From positions 1 through 30,868 of the forward strand of contig DAOQTX010000031.1 of assembly GCA_035340715.1 (NCBI GenBank): a stretch of 30,868 nt of DNA, given 5' to 3'. Shown here one piece after another: positions 6,858 to 15,360 of this stretch. Below the pieces are notes generated by a model. It was given only the letters and a program-made list of their open reading frames with translations, was not told where the DNA came from and made no database searches. The translations under genes and the position numbers were made by a program. The stretch's first letter is position 1. The number at the start of each line of letters is the position of its first letter. Source of the DNA: DAOQTX01 sp035340715 (GTDB taxonomy: Bacteria > Bacteroidota > Bacteroidia > AKYH767-A > OLB10).

Positions 6858-9800
6858 CTAAAAGTCGAGACCTAATGACCAATAAAAAACCGGATCCAAA
6901 ACACGTTCATCTTCTATCCCCCAAGCCCAATCGATGCGCATAAAATAACCCAGCAATCTGCTTCGGAGTCCAAAGCCATATCCGGCTACTATGGGATCAA
7001 CTTTTCTTTTAATATTAATAAACAAAGGAGCCTGATTTATTACAATTGAGTTAAAAGCATTGTCTTCGTCATACGGTGAGTTGCCGGTCCAGGCAGTACC
7101 AATATCGGCAAATCCAACAGCTTGGAAGTTTCGAATAAAATCAGATCGAATAGGGGTGTTTATGAGATATTCAAAAATAGGAATCCGAATTTCATTGTTG
7201 GCTACGGCAAAACTATTTCCGTTTCGAATATTGTATAAGAATCCTCTAACATTTGTTGCTACGGCTTGAAATGCATAATTCTGACTAAAGTCTATAGGAA
7301 TACTAAAGTCAAAGTTATCGGTAGGCACTAGGGTGTTGTTGGTTGAGCCTAAATAGTAGATTAACTTTTGCTTTCCGAAAGAAGTAGATCCGGCCAGGCG
7401 CGAGGCAAAAATTATTTGTTTATGTATTTTTTGATAATGACGCACGTCAAAACCCACTACAGCAATATTATTTTTGTCTTGGTTTAGTTGGTTGAATAAT
7501 TCAAAGAAGGCTTTGTAGCGTGTTCCGTTAAATAAATTTAATCCACGAGGTAGAGTGTTATCAAAAACATACTCGATTTTTATATTGGCCCAATAATCGT
7601 ATTGTGTTTCCTCTCTCAAATTTGGAATGTCTGTACTTAAAAAAGCGGTACGGTCGCTTCTAAATCCGATGCTTCCTTTTAATGCTTTTAAGTTTGAAAA
7701 TGGATAGGTAAAGGTTGTGCGCGCTTCATGTGTTTGAACTTTTACAATAGATGAAAAGGTAAAGAACTCACGCGCCTGTCTAAAAAAGGAGTACTCTTTA
7801 TCTAATCGCTTGCGTTGATTCAACACACTCAACAAATATTCATTGCTATTTAAATTTCCACTTAATCGGAATCCGCCTTTTATCTTGTAATCATCAAACA
7901 AATCGCTAATTCCCAATTTGAAAAGTCCATTAAGTCCTGGATCAAAATAAGGTGCGCCTCCTGTAAATTTCTGATAGGTAAAATTTAGAAGGTTGTTGTC
8001 TAATTGAGCAAGGAAGTATTCAGAAGAGAAAGAGATATCATAATTTCTTTGCTTAGGTAATTGAAGAGTGAAGCTATCTATCGTTAATGATTCAGATGAT
8101 GTTAATAAAGTAGCAACCTTTGAAGTTCCAAACTCATTGGCCTTTGTTTGGTTAAATTCCGACTGAAATATATAGTTGTTTATGTCGATTTTAAGACTAT
8201 CATTATTTGGTTTTTGTGCTGGAATTCTAACTACATCGGTTCGTGTGGTAGCAATTTTTCTTGCTTCTAAGGCTAATAAATTTGCATAATGTGTTTTTGA
8301 AGGCAGGCTATTCAATGATAGCAATGGATCATTAGCGGAACGAACCAAACGGTATTTCCCACCTCTTTTATAGAGTTCTATTTTTTGAGTAAACGATGCA
8401 TTGATATCGTATGATTCGATGCCGCGTGCAAAATCAGTTTGGGGTTTTAAGTCAATGATGTATCGGTAGTGTTCAAGCGTATCGATATACGCAATAACGG
8501 AATCTAAAGTGCCGGCAATTCTATTTTTAATTCCGTTTTGATCCGATAAGAATACAAATGCATTGGCACTTGATGAAAGTGGGTGCGACTCATTTTCGTT
8601 TTCCGTTTTAGTAATACGCAACAGCACATTACTTCTTTGACTGATATCGTATAAAAAGATATCGTGATTGATTTGAGCACTGCTATAGGGGTTATAATAA
8701 TTTAATCCTAAAGTATCGGAGGGTCGGTTGCTGCTAAAAATGATAAACTGTGAATCATAGATATAGCGCGGATTCAAATCATTAAACACATCATTGGTCA
8801 ATTGTTGGTGTGTTCTGGTTCTAACATTATAGACAAATAAATCGGATTGTCCTTTTTGTATGGCAGAAAGAATAATGTCCTGTCCATCGCTACTGTATGA
8901 TGCATCAAGCACTTTTTCGAAATAAAAAAACTTATTGATTTCTTTTTTTCCAGTCGAAGGAAAGTAATATTCCATGTAAATTTTTCCTTTCAGTTCTCTA
9001 AACATGGTTAAATATTGTCCGGAAGGATGCCATGCTAAAACAGGATAAGAATGGTCGGTGATACTGCTAAGATCTTTATAGCCTCCTTTCCAAATTCGTT
9101 TTTTCTTTTTGGAGGATTGATCGTACAGGCATACTCTGTATTTACCATATTGGTTGGTAACAAAGGCTGAATATCGATTATCCGGACTGGCTTTAACCTG
9201 ATTAACTACTAAGCCGTCCTTGGCTTTAATTTTTATCTCATCGCCTTCTGGCCATGTTCTATTGGTGTCAGAATCGTTATAGATTTTTTGATAATGCAAA
9301 AGCCAATTTTTAGATAATGATTTTAATGACTCATTGAGTACATAAGAAAAACCACTTTCTACATTTCGATTCAATCGGGTTAAATAAAGAATATTTGATA
9401 TACTGGTCTCTCCATAGGTTTGGGCTATGTATTGCCACATAGAGTGCGAAGCAAGTTCGGGGTCAATTTCTAAAGCGGTATTGAATTTTTTAAACTTTCC
9501 ACTCACGATCATATCGCGCATTCGATTGTCTAAATCGGTATTCCAATTTTCAGCTGCGAAAGATATCAGTCCTTGTGTGTACCATTCAGGAAGTGTAAGT
9601 AAGAGGGAACTCTGCAAGCGGTCTTTAACATTACCTCCATACATCAACTGATCCATGAGTACCTGCGCAATGCCTTCTCGCATGGTAATTTTAAAATGAT
9701 CGTAATTACCATCAAAGTATAATAAAACTTTGTTGCCAACAATGCGGGTTAATCCTCCCGTGTTTCCATTCAAATCATCGCTGCCTAGTCCAACATTGCT

Positions 9801-10121
9801 TTGTTTGTAATCGGATAGTTTGTTGTATACTAAAAACTGCAATCGGCCTTCGGTTCTAAAGTCAAATAGTTTTTCTAATTGTTCTATTTCTTTATCAGCT
9901 GTTTGTCCTAAACTAACAGCCAACTCTTTGCCACCTAAATAAAAATACGTGTCAAAATTTTTAAAGCGATAAAATGTCCAATCAGGTGCTTCATATTGAA
10001 TTCGGTTTTTGCCAAAATCCATCTGATATCCCTGATAGAATTGAGCCATACCACTCTTGCTCATTAACAAAAGAGAGGCAATGCTTAATAAATAATGAAT
10101 CGATGATTTTGTTCTTTTCAT
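6858..10121 (-). CDS. Large envelope protein: degenerate peptidase-like domain, TolB-like propeller, C-terminal outer-membrane barrel
   Basis: This is a 1087-residue exported protein; ATG 10121 is chosen over a TTG at 10130 because it starts right on the signal peptide (MKRTKSSIHYLLSIASLLL, cleaved after MAQ). Residues ~30-290 resemble an M1-like gluzincin fold, but the zinc site is broken: the HExxH position reads REGIAQ (148-153) and the second helix reads PEWYTQGL (178-185) with Gln where such enzymes have Glu. Residues ~300-560 hold WD40/TolB-type beta-propeller repeats (SPDNRYSAFVTNQYGKYRV, AWHPSGQYL, ILSAIQKGQSDLFVYNV, FSSNRPSD). From ~700 the sequence alternates as an outer-membrane barrel and ends in FYWSLGLDF, a C-terminal Phe as used by BAM substrates. 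Conserved proteins of this architecture occur in Bacteroidota without known function. Confidence 0.85.
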   Translation of the reverse strand: MKRTKSSIHYLLSIASLLLMSKSGMAQFYQGYQMDFGKNRIQYEAPDWTFYRFKNFDTYFYLGGKELAVSLGQTADKEIEQLEKLFDFRTEGRLQFLVYNKLSDYKQSNVGLGSDDLNGNTGGLTRIVGNKVLLYFDGNYDHFKITMREGIAQVLMDQLMYGGNVKDRLQSSLLLTLPEWYTQGLISFAAENWNTDLDNRMRDMIVSGKFKKFNTALEIDPELASHSMWQYIAQTYGETSISNILYLTRLNRNVESGFSYVLNESLKSLSKNWLLHYQKIYNDSDTNRTWPEGDEIKIKAKDGLVVNQVKASPDNRYSAFVTNQYGKYRVCLYDQSSKKKKRIWKGGYKDLSSITDHSYPVLAWHPSGQYLTMFRELKGKIYMEYYFPSTGKKEINKFFYFEKVLDASYSSDGQDIILSAIQKGQSDLFVYNVRTRTHQQLTNDVFNDLNPRYIYDSQFIIFSSNRPSDTLGLNYYNPYSSAQINHDIFLYDISQRSNVLLRITKTENENESHPLSSSANAFVFLSDQNGIKNRIAGTLDSVIAYIDTLEHYRYIIDLKPQTDFARGIESYDINASFTQKIELYKRGGKYRLVRSANDPLLSLNSLPSKTHYANLLALEARKIATTRTDVVRIPAQKPNNDSLKIDINNYIFQSEFNQTKANEFGTSKVATLLTSSESLTIDSFTLQLPKQRNYDISFSSEYFLAQLDNNLLNFTYQKFTGGAPYFDPGLNGLFKLGISDLFDDYKIKGGFRLSGNLNSNEYLLSVLNQRKRLDKEYSFFRQAREFFTFSSIVKVQTHEARTTFTYPFSNLKALKGSIGFRSDRTAFLSTDIPNLREETQYDYWANIKIEYVFDNTLPRGLNLFNGTRYKAFFELFNQLNQDKNNIAVVGFDVRHYQKIHKQIIFASRLAGSTSFGKQKLIYYLGSTNNTLVPTDNFDFSIPIDFSQNYAFQAVATNVRGFLYNIRNGNSFAVANNEIRIPIFEYLINTPIRSDFIRNFQAVGFADIGTAWTGNSPYDEDNAFNSIVINQAPLFINIKRKVDPIVAGYGFGLRSRLLGYFMRIDWAWGIEDERVLDPVFYWSLGLDF

Positions 10122-10139
10122 TCGCAGCAACTAACAATG

Positions 10140-10147
10140 CGAATGTA
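10140..10147 (-). promoter_or_regulatory. Possible -7 box for the large envelope protein gene
   Basis: TACATTCG on the minus strand fits TAnnTTTG at all but one base and lies 18 bases before the ATG at 10121. No -33 TTTG is visible at the right distance. Confidence 0.3.
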
Positions 10148-10215
10148 ACGAAATTGATTAATTTATGTTGTCAGGAAACAGTACAAATCAACATAATATT
10201 ACTCACATCAATGAT

Positions 10216-10634
10216 CTAAAAATTGTCTTTCGGAATTACAGCCAATCTTGAGGAATAGATTTTTCCTTCGGTTATAACTTGAACCATAAAAATACCATTA
10301 CTCAGGTTAGTGCAGTTTAGTTTTAATTCTTTTGAATATTGATTTTCTTCTCTTAGATAGAAGTCTTCCTGTTAAATCAAATAATTGAATTTGTTTCTTA
10401 CTGTGCTCATTCCAAATACTGATGATGTTAAGTTATATACTTCATTACCCGGGTCAAAGTCCGCAGTTCCCGAGAAATACCCACACGAATAAATATTTCC
10501 AAAAAATCAGTTACAATTGATTTTGATCCTTCTGGTAGGTTGTTTCCAATTGCTTTGGTGAATTCATAATTTGGTGTTTGTGCGTTCTGAAAAAATGGGA
10601 AAATGAATATTGAAAATTTCAGTTAATACTTCAT
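10216..10634 (-). pseudogene. Broken T9SS cargo gene: signal peptide, one SBBP-like repeat, remnant type A CTD
   Basis: No long frame is open here, yet three frames read in order give pieces of one secreted protein. Near the start, ATG 10634 is followed two codons later by TAA; the same frame then gives a signal-peptide-like LKFSIFIFPFFQNAQTP and FTKAIGNNLPEG. After a frame change comes NIYSCGYFSGTADFDPGN, the hallmark of SBBP-type beta-propeller repeats. A second change gives KKQIQLFDLTGRLLSK and a third ELKLNCTNLSNGIFMVQV, both classic T9SS type A CTD motifs, ending at TAG 10216-10218. Only one repeat remains between export signal and CTD, so an internal deletion as well as frameshifts is likely. 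It fills most of the 590-base gap between the envelope gene and the ald-like gene. Confidence 0.75.
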
Positions 10635-10717
10635 ACAATATTGATATTAAGGTCGAATTGAAAACAATAGTAACAAGCAGAAATTAAAAATCAAATACTC
10701 AATTTATAGTAATAAGA

Positions 10718-11947
10718 TTACAATCGACTAGCCATTAATAAATTCAAGTCTCTGTAAGGAAGTTTGCAAACATCGCTCACATACTTATTGGTAACGGTGC
10801 CGTTAAAACAATAAACGCCTTTGCGTACATCTCTATCTGCCCAAAGCATTTCGTTAATTCCTCCTTCATTTCCTAAATTTAGTAGGATTGGGGCAAAAAT
10901 ATTTGATAATGCATGTGATGCGGTTCTAGCTACACGCGAAGCAATATTTGGGACACAGTAATGGATGACACCATATTTTCTAAAAATGGGTTGTAGATGA
11001 TTGGTAACTTCCGATGTTTCAAAACAACCTCCTTGGTCAATGCTAACGTCAATAATGACACTACCACTTTTCATTTCACTCACCATATCATCGGTTACTA
11101 CTATCGGAGTTCTTCCTTCTTTTGAAAGAATGGCGCCTATGGCAACATCGGCTGTTTTTAGTGCACGACTAAGAATCGAAGGTGCAATTAAAGAAGTGTA
11201 AACTGAGATGCCCAAATTCTTTTGCAATCTTCTGAGCTTATGCAATGAAAAGTCAAACACTTTTACATGTGCTCCCAAACCAATTGCAGTTTTGGCTGCA
11301 TTTTCGCCAACGGTTCCAGCACCAAGTATGACCACCTCTGTTGGAGGGATTCCGGTAATTCCCCCCAGCAACTCTCCTTTTCCGGAAAAAGCATTGCTTA
11401 GATATTCGGCAGCAATCAATACACTTGAACTTCCAACAATTTCACTTAAAGTTTGAATAATAGGAAGCACGTCACTTTTATCTCGTATGAATTCATATGC
11501 AAAGGCAGTGATCTTTTTTTCGCTCAACTTCTTCATAAAATCTGTTGGCTGCATGCTGATTTGAAGAATTGAAATAAGGGTTTGTTTGTATTGCATCAAA
11601 TCCAACTCTTTGAGTGTAGGAGGTGCAACTTTTAAGATTAAATCTGCTTTGTAAACATCTTCTTTCGTGTAGGCAATGGATGCACCTGCTTCACTATAAT
11701 CGGCATCAGCAAAATTTGCATTATTGCCTGCTTCGGTTTCAATAATTATTCTGTGTCCATTATTCACTAAAACTTTTACGGCTTCCGGAATGAGGGGGAT
11801 TCGATTCTCTTGAAATGTAACCTCTTTTGGTATTCCTATAAAAAGTTCCTTATTAGATTGAGGAATTTCAAGTAAACTTTCCTGGGGCAATAATCCACCG
11901 GATTGTAAGAGTTCACTTAAGGGTGTTTTAGGCGTTTGCTTGCTCAT
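10718..11947 (-). CDS. Alanine dehydrogenase / PntA-family protein with substituted catalytic His
   Basis: This 409-residue cytoplasmic protein belongs to the alanine dehydrogenase / transhydrogenase-alpha family. It has IGIPKEVTFQENRIPLIPEA (substrate domain with the conserved Arg), LILKVAPP with the substrate Lys at ~106, the Rossmann motif VVILGAGTVGENAA, and VIIDVSIDQGG with the catalytic Asp. The family motif YLHLA, whose His is the proton donor in classical alanine dehydrogenases, reads ILQIS here, with Gln at ~129. An N-terminal extension of about 33 residues precedes the usual start. It overlaps tsaE by 20 bases. Classical L-alanine to pyruvate chemistry is therefore in doubt; another opine- or amino-acid-related NAD reaction is possible. 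Confidence 0.85.
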   Translation of the reverse strand: MSKQTPKTPLSELLQSGGLLPQESLLEIPQSNKELFIGIPKEVTFQENRIPLIPEAVKVLVNNGHRIIIETEAGNNANFADADYSEAGASIAYTKEDVYKADLILKVAPPTLKELDLMQYKQTLISILQISMQPTDFMKKLSEKKITAFAYEFIRDKSDVLPIIQTLSEIVGSSSVLIAAEYLSNAFSGKGELLGGITGIPPTEVVILGAGTVGENAAKTAIGLGAHVKVFDFSLHKLRRLQKNLGISVYTSLIAPSILSRALKTADVAIGAILSKEGRTPIVVTDDMVSEMKSGSVIIDVSIDQGGCFETSEVTNHLQPIFRKYGVIHYCVPNIASRVARTASHALSNIFAPILLNLGNEGGINEMLWADRDVRKGVYCFNGTVTNKYVSDVCKLPYRDLNLLMASRL

Positions 11948-12398
11948 GCTTTATTACTTTGATTGCTCTGCAATGTTCTTCAGGGTTTATAATAATTTTT
12001 ACATGGCCGAAATTTAGCAGTGGTTCAATTTTTTCTGACCATTCGGTAAAGCAATAATGTTGATCAAAGAAAAAATCTTCATACCCTAAATCGTACACTT
12101 CATTCAAATGTTTGATTCGATAAAAATCAAAATGCATTACAGAAGTTCCATTTGGATTTTGATATTCATTCATAATCGAAAAAGTAGGACTACTCAATGA
12201 ACCTATACAGCCCAATTCACGGCAAAATTCTTTTATGAATGTTGTTTTTCCTGCTCCCATAGGGCCATAAAAAGCAAAAACTTTGTCATCTGGAAATTGA
12301 TTTAGAATGATTTTGGCAGCGGCATGCAAATCGCCAACATCACAAATTTTCATTTGTAAGTTGAGTTCATTATTTACATTTTCAGCTACAACATTCAT
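11928..12398 (-). CDS. tsaE: tRNA threonylcarbamoyladenosine biosynthesis ATPase TsaE
   Basis: It is the essential ATPase of the TsaB-TsaD-TsaE complex that makes the t6A37 modification in ANN-decoding tRNAs. The P-loop GPMGAGKTTF lies at about 45-54, followed by LSSPTFSIMNEY, the switch region with the invariant SPTF, and HFDFYR, the HxDxYR motif of the family; TEWSEKIE near the C-terminus is also typical. Length is normal (156 residues). ATG 12398 is used; an internal ATG gives MKICDVGDL and cannot be excluded. It sits 40 bases after porX and overlaps the ald-like gene by 20 bases; the order porX-tsaE-ald recurs in Bacteroidota. Confidence 0.95.
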   Translation of the reverse strand: MNVVAENVNNELNLQMKICDVGDLHAAAKIILNQFPDDKVFAFYGPMGAGKTTFIKEFCRELGCIGSLSSPTFSIMNEYQNPNGTSVMHFDFYRIKHLNEVYDLGYEDFFFDQHYCFTEWSEKIEPLLNFGHVKIIINPEEHCRAIKVIKHEQANA

Positions 12399-12438
12399 AG
12401 GAGATAAAAGACCCGAATAATTGAAGCTAATTTACACT

Positions 12439-13998
12439 TTATTTCGATGCTAATAAAACAAAAGGTACGATCATTTCTTCTAAAGATACACCACCGTGCT
12501 GAAAAGTGTCATTGTAAAAACTTACGTAGTGATTGTAGTTATTGGGATAAGCAAAAAACATATCCTCTTTTGCGAATATATAGGAACTGCTTAGGTTTGT
12601 TTTCGGCAGTTTAATTTCTGAAGGATTCTTGTATGCCAATACTTCGTTTTTTTCATACGCAAGATTTTTTCCTTGCTTATAGCGTAAGTTGGTATTGGTG
12701 TTTCGATCGCCAATTACTTTCGAAGGGTTTTTTACTCTAATGGTTCCATGATCGGTAGTGATGATCAATCGGCAAGGTTTCTCACTTAGTTTTTTCAATG
12801 CTTCATTCAATGGTGAGTGATCAAACCAACTGCGCGTGAGGCTTCGGTATGCAGCCTCATCAACCGCCAATTCTCTGATCACTTCCATATCGGTGCGGGC
12901 ATGCGATAGCATATCTACAAAGTTGTACACGATGAGGTTTATTTTGTATTGATTAAAATTTTGAATACTGTCCACCAAATCTTTTCCAGCTTGATAATTC
13001 GTAACCTTCTTATATTGAAATTTATAATCCTTGCGCAATCGTTTAAGCAGATCATCAAAAAATTCACTCTCAAACTGATTCTTGCTTCCTTCGTCATCAT
13101 CGTTTAACCACATCTTGGGCAATCGTTTCTGAATATCTTCAGGTAATAATCCACAGAAAAGTGCATTTCGGGCGTATTGTGTCGCAGTGGGTAAAATGCT
13201 GAAATAAGTTTCTTCCGATTCAATCCTGAAATGTTCTTGTAGTAAGGGTTGAATGATTTTGAATTGATCTAAGCGAAGATTATCAATAACCAACACAACC
13301 AAGGGAACACTACTTTGATCAGCTATAGGAATTATTTTATGTGCCATCAATTGATGCGACAATAATGGCTGTTGATCATTAGGTTCACTATTGATCCAGT
13401 TTGAGTAATTTTTTTCGATAAATTTTCCAAACTGTCGGTTAGCTTCAGCTTTTTGAGTGGTCAAAATTTCATACATCGCGGGGTCATTTGACCGTTCCAG
13501 TTCCAATTCCCAATAAACCAACTTCTTATACAATTCCGACCATTCGGTATGGCTGAGTTTATCACTTATGGTAATACCAATCTGACGGAAATCCTGCAAA
13601 TAGTTTGCATTTGTTTTTTCACTAATTAATCTCCGATTGTCTAATATTTTTTTTAATGACAAAAGAATCTGATTCGGATTTACAGGCTTTATTAAGTAGT
13701 CTGCAATTTTACTTCCAATAGCATCTTCCATAATGCTTTCTTCCTCGCTTTTGGTGATCATCACAACCGGAATTTCGGTTTTAATGTTCTTAATTCTCAT
13801 TAGCGTTTCAAGGCCAGAAAGTCCCGGCATATGCTCGTCTAAAAATATGATATCGTAGTTGAATTTTTCTACTTTAATGAGCGCATCATCTCCATTGTTA
13901 ACGGTAGTAACATCATATCCTTTTTGTTCTAAAAAGAGAATATGTGCCTTAAGCATTTCTATTTCATCATCTGCCCAGAGAATACTAAGTTTGTCCAT
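12439..13998 (-). CDS. porX: PorX-type response regulator with PglZ phosphatase domain
   Basis: This 519-residue cytoplasmic two-component regulator matches PorX, which controls T9SS gene expression and function together with the kinase PorY and the sigma factor SigP in Porphyromonas gingivalis. Residues 1-120 are a receiver domain: acidic pocket Asp10/Asp11, phospho-acceptor Asp54 in FLDEHMPGL, and Lys104 in YLIKP. A helical linker follows to about 200. Residues ~225-519 form a PglZ domain of the alkaline phosphatase superfamily: VLVIDNLRLDQ, LPTATQYARNAL with Thr271 at the expected nucleophile position, ITTDHGTIRV and FQHGGVSLEEMIVP, which supply metal ligands. Length matches P. gingivalis PorX (from memory ~518). 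Its presence fits the several T9SS cargo genes in this window. Confidence 0.95.
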   Translation of the reverse strand: MDKLSILWADDEIEMLKAHILFLEQKGYDVTTVNNGDDALIKVEKFNYDIIFLDEHMPGLSGLETLMRIKNIKTEIPVVMITKSEEESIMEDAIGSKIADYLIKPVNPNQILLSLKKILDNRRLISEKTNANYLQDFRQIGITISDKLSHTEWSELYKKLVYWELELERSNDPAMYEILTTQKAEANRQFGKFIEKNYSNWINSEPNDQQPLLSHQLMAHKIIPIADQSSVPLVVLVIDNLRLDQFKIIQPLLQEHFRIESEETYFSILPTATQYARNALFCGLLPEDIQKRLPKMWLNDDDEGSKNQFESEFFDDLLKRLRKDYKFQYKKVTNYQAGKDLVDSIQNFNQYKINLIVYNFVDMLSHARTDMEVIRELAVDEAAYRSLTRSWFDHSPLNEALKKLSEKPCRLIITTDHGTIRVKNPSKVIGDRNTNTNLRYKQGKNLAYEKNEVLAYKNPSEIKLPKTNLSSSYIFAKEDMFFAYPNNYNHYVSFYNDTFQHGGVSLEEMIVPFVLLASK

Positions 13999-14015
13999 AA
14001 ATTAAATCTAGTGCT

Positions 14016-14045
14016 TTTGTATAAAAATAACATAATTTACATCGC
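14016..14045 (+). promoter_or_regulatory. Promoter candidate for the HD phosphohydrolase / lpx genes
   Basis: TTTG (14016-14019), 18-nt spacer, TACATCGC (14038-14045), a partial match to TAnnTTTG. It lies in the 68-base divergent gap between porX and the HD gene, about 21 bases before the TTG start. Confidence 0.4.
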
Positions 14046-14066
14046 ACAAAAAAACAATTAATTGCC

Positions 14067-15293
14067 TTGAAGCGAAAAAAAATATTTAATGATCCGGTTT
14101 ATGGTTTCATATCTGTACCTTATGGGACCTTATTACAATTAATAGATCATCCTTATTTTCAAAGACTTCGCAGAATAAATCAACTTGGAATGACAAGTTT
14201 GGTCTACCCGGGAGCACTTCATACACGATTCCATCATGCCTTAGGGGCTTATCATTTAACACAATTGGCGATTGAAACTCTGCGTTCAAAAGGACATCTT
14301 ATAAGTGAAGAAGAACAAGAAGCAGTGAGCATTGGAATTTTACTCCACGATATTGGTCATGGCCCATTTTCACATACACTTGAATCAAGTTTGGTTGAGG
14401 GTTTGCATCACGAACAAATGTCGTTAATGTTAATGAATGAATTGAATAAGGAATTTGGAGGAAAATTGGATAGAGCGATTTCTATTTTTCAAAACACTTA
14501 TTCCAAAAAATTCTTGCATCAACTAATTTCCGGTCAATTGGATATGGATCGTATGGATTATCTAAGCAGAGATAGTTTTTATACAGGTGTTTCTGAAGGC
14601 GTTATAAGCTACGAACGAATTTTAAAAATGCTTGAACTGAAAGACGATACGTTAATGGTAGAATCGAAAGGCATTTATTCCATTGAAAAATTCTTGATCG
14701 CCAGAAGGCTTATGTATTGGCAGGTTTATATGCACAAAACGGTTGTAGCAGCCGAGCAAATGATGATTATGATTTTTAAAAGAGCAAAAGAACTATATGC
14801 TAATGGCCATGATTTATTTGGATCCGAAGCATTGCGATATTTTCTAGCCAATAAAGTGAATTCCGAAGATGGCAGATTGGTAAAGTTTTTTGCGGAGTTA
14901 GACGATTTTGACATGCTGAGTGCTATAAAAATGTGGACAAAATCTAAGGATAAGATTTTACGAGAGTTATGTTCCTGCATTATAGACAGAAAACTATACA
15001 AGATTAAAATTTTATCGAGCGATACTGTGCATGAGATAGATCATGAGTTGGATAAAAAAATATTAGCCAAATTAGAATTGAGTGAAAATGAGATTCCGTA
15101 TTATATTAAGAGAGGTATATTAACAAATTCAGCATACACACAAAAGGAAGACAATATAATGATCCTGTATAAGAATGGCGAAACCAAAGATATAGCTGAC
15201 GCATCGGATAACCTTAATGTGTCTTCACTTTCTGCCAAAGTTTCAAAAAATTATGTCTGTTTCCATCCTTTGTTAGCCGATCTGATGAATTAA
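14067..15293 (+). CDS. HD-domain phosphohydrolase (dGTPase-like)
   Basis: This 408-residue cytoplasmic metal-dependent phosphohydrolase belongs to the HD superfamily related to dNTP triphosphohydrolases. The metal-binding motif is intact: H...HD...D with His57 in RFHHALG, His94-Asp95 in LLHDIGHGPFSHTLE, and a later Asp in QLDMDRMDYLSRD. The N-terminal IFNDPVYGFI and HPYFQRLRRINQLG are family hallmarks. The start is TTG 14067, since no ATG lies between the porX divergent region and the conserved IFNDP; it follows a promoter-like pair. It opens the block with lpxD, a gene order widely kept in Bacteroidota. Substrate is unproven; dNTP hydrolysis is the family expectation. Confidence 0.92.
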   Translation: MKRKKIFNDPVYGFISVPYGTLLQLIDHPYFQRLRRINQLGMTSLVYPGALHTRFHHALGAYHLTQLAIETLRSKGHLISEEEQEAVSIGILLHDIGHGPFSHTLESSLVEGLHHEQMSLMLMNELNKEFGGKLDRAISIFQNTYSKKFLHQLISGQLDMDRMDYLSRDSFYTGVSEGVISYERILKMLELKDDTLMVESKGIYSIEKFLIARRLMYWQVYMHKTVVAAEQMMIMIFKRAKELYANGHDLFGSEALRYFLANKVNSEDGRLVKFFAELDDFDMLSAIKMWTKSKDKILRELCSCIIDRKLYKIKILSSDTVHEIDHELDKKILAKLELSENEIPYYIKRGILTNSAYTQKEDNIMILYKNGETKDIADASDNLNVSSLSAKVSKNYVCFHPLLADLMN

Positions 15294-15327
15294 TTCAATT
15301 CGGTTATTACAAATCCCTCTTAATTTT

Positions 15328-15335
15328 TACTTTTG
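15328..15335 (+). promoter_or_regulatory. -7 box ahead of lpxD
   Basis: TACTTTTG matches TAnnTTTG exactly. A weak -33 (TTATT) lies near the right distance. The lpxD ATG is 25 bases further, preceded by a rare Shine-Dalgarno-like AGAGGA at 15349-15354. Confidence 0.55.
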
Positions 15336-15360
15336 CTTACCTTTTTTTAGAGGAAATATA

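Noticed and set aside
13999..14010. TAAATCTA (minus strand TAGATTTA) as a porX -7 box
   Set aside because: It lies only 4 bases from the ATG and no -33 element is at the right distance.
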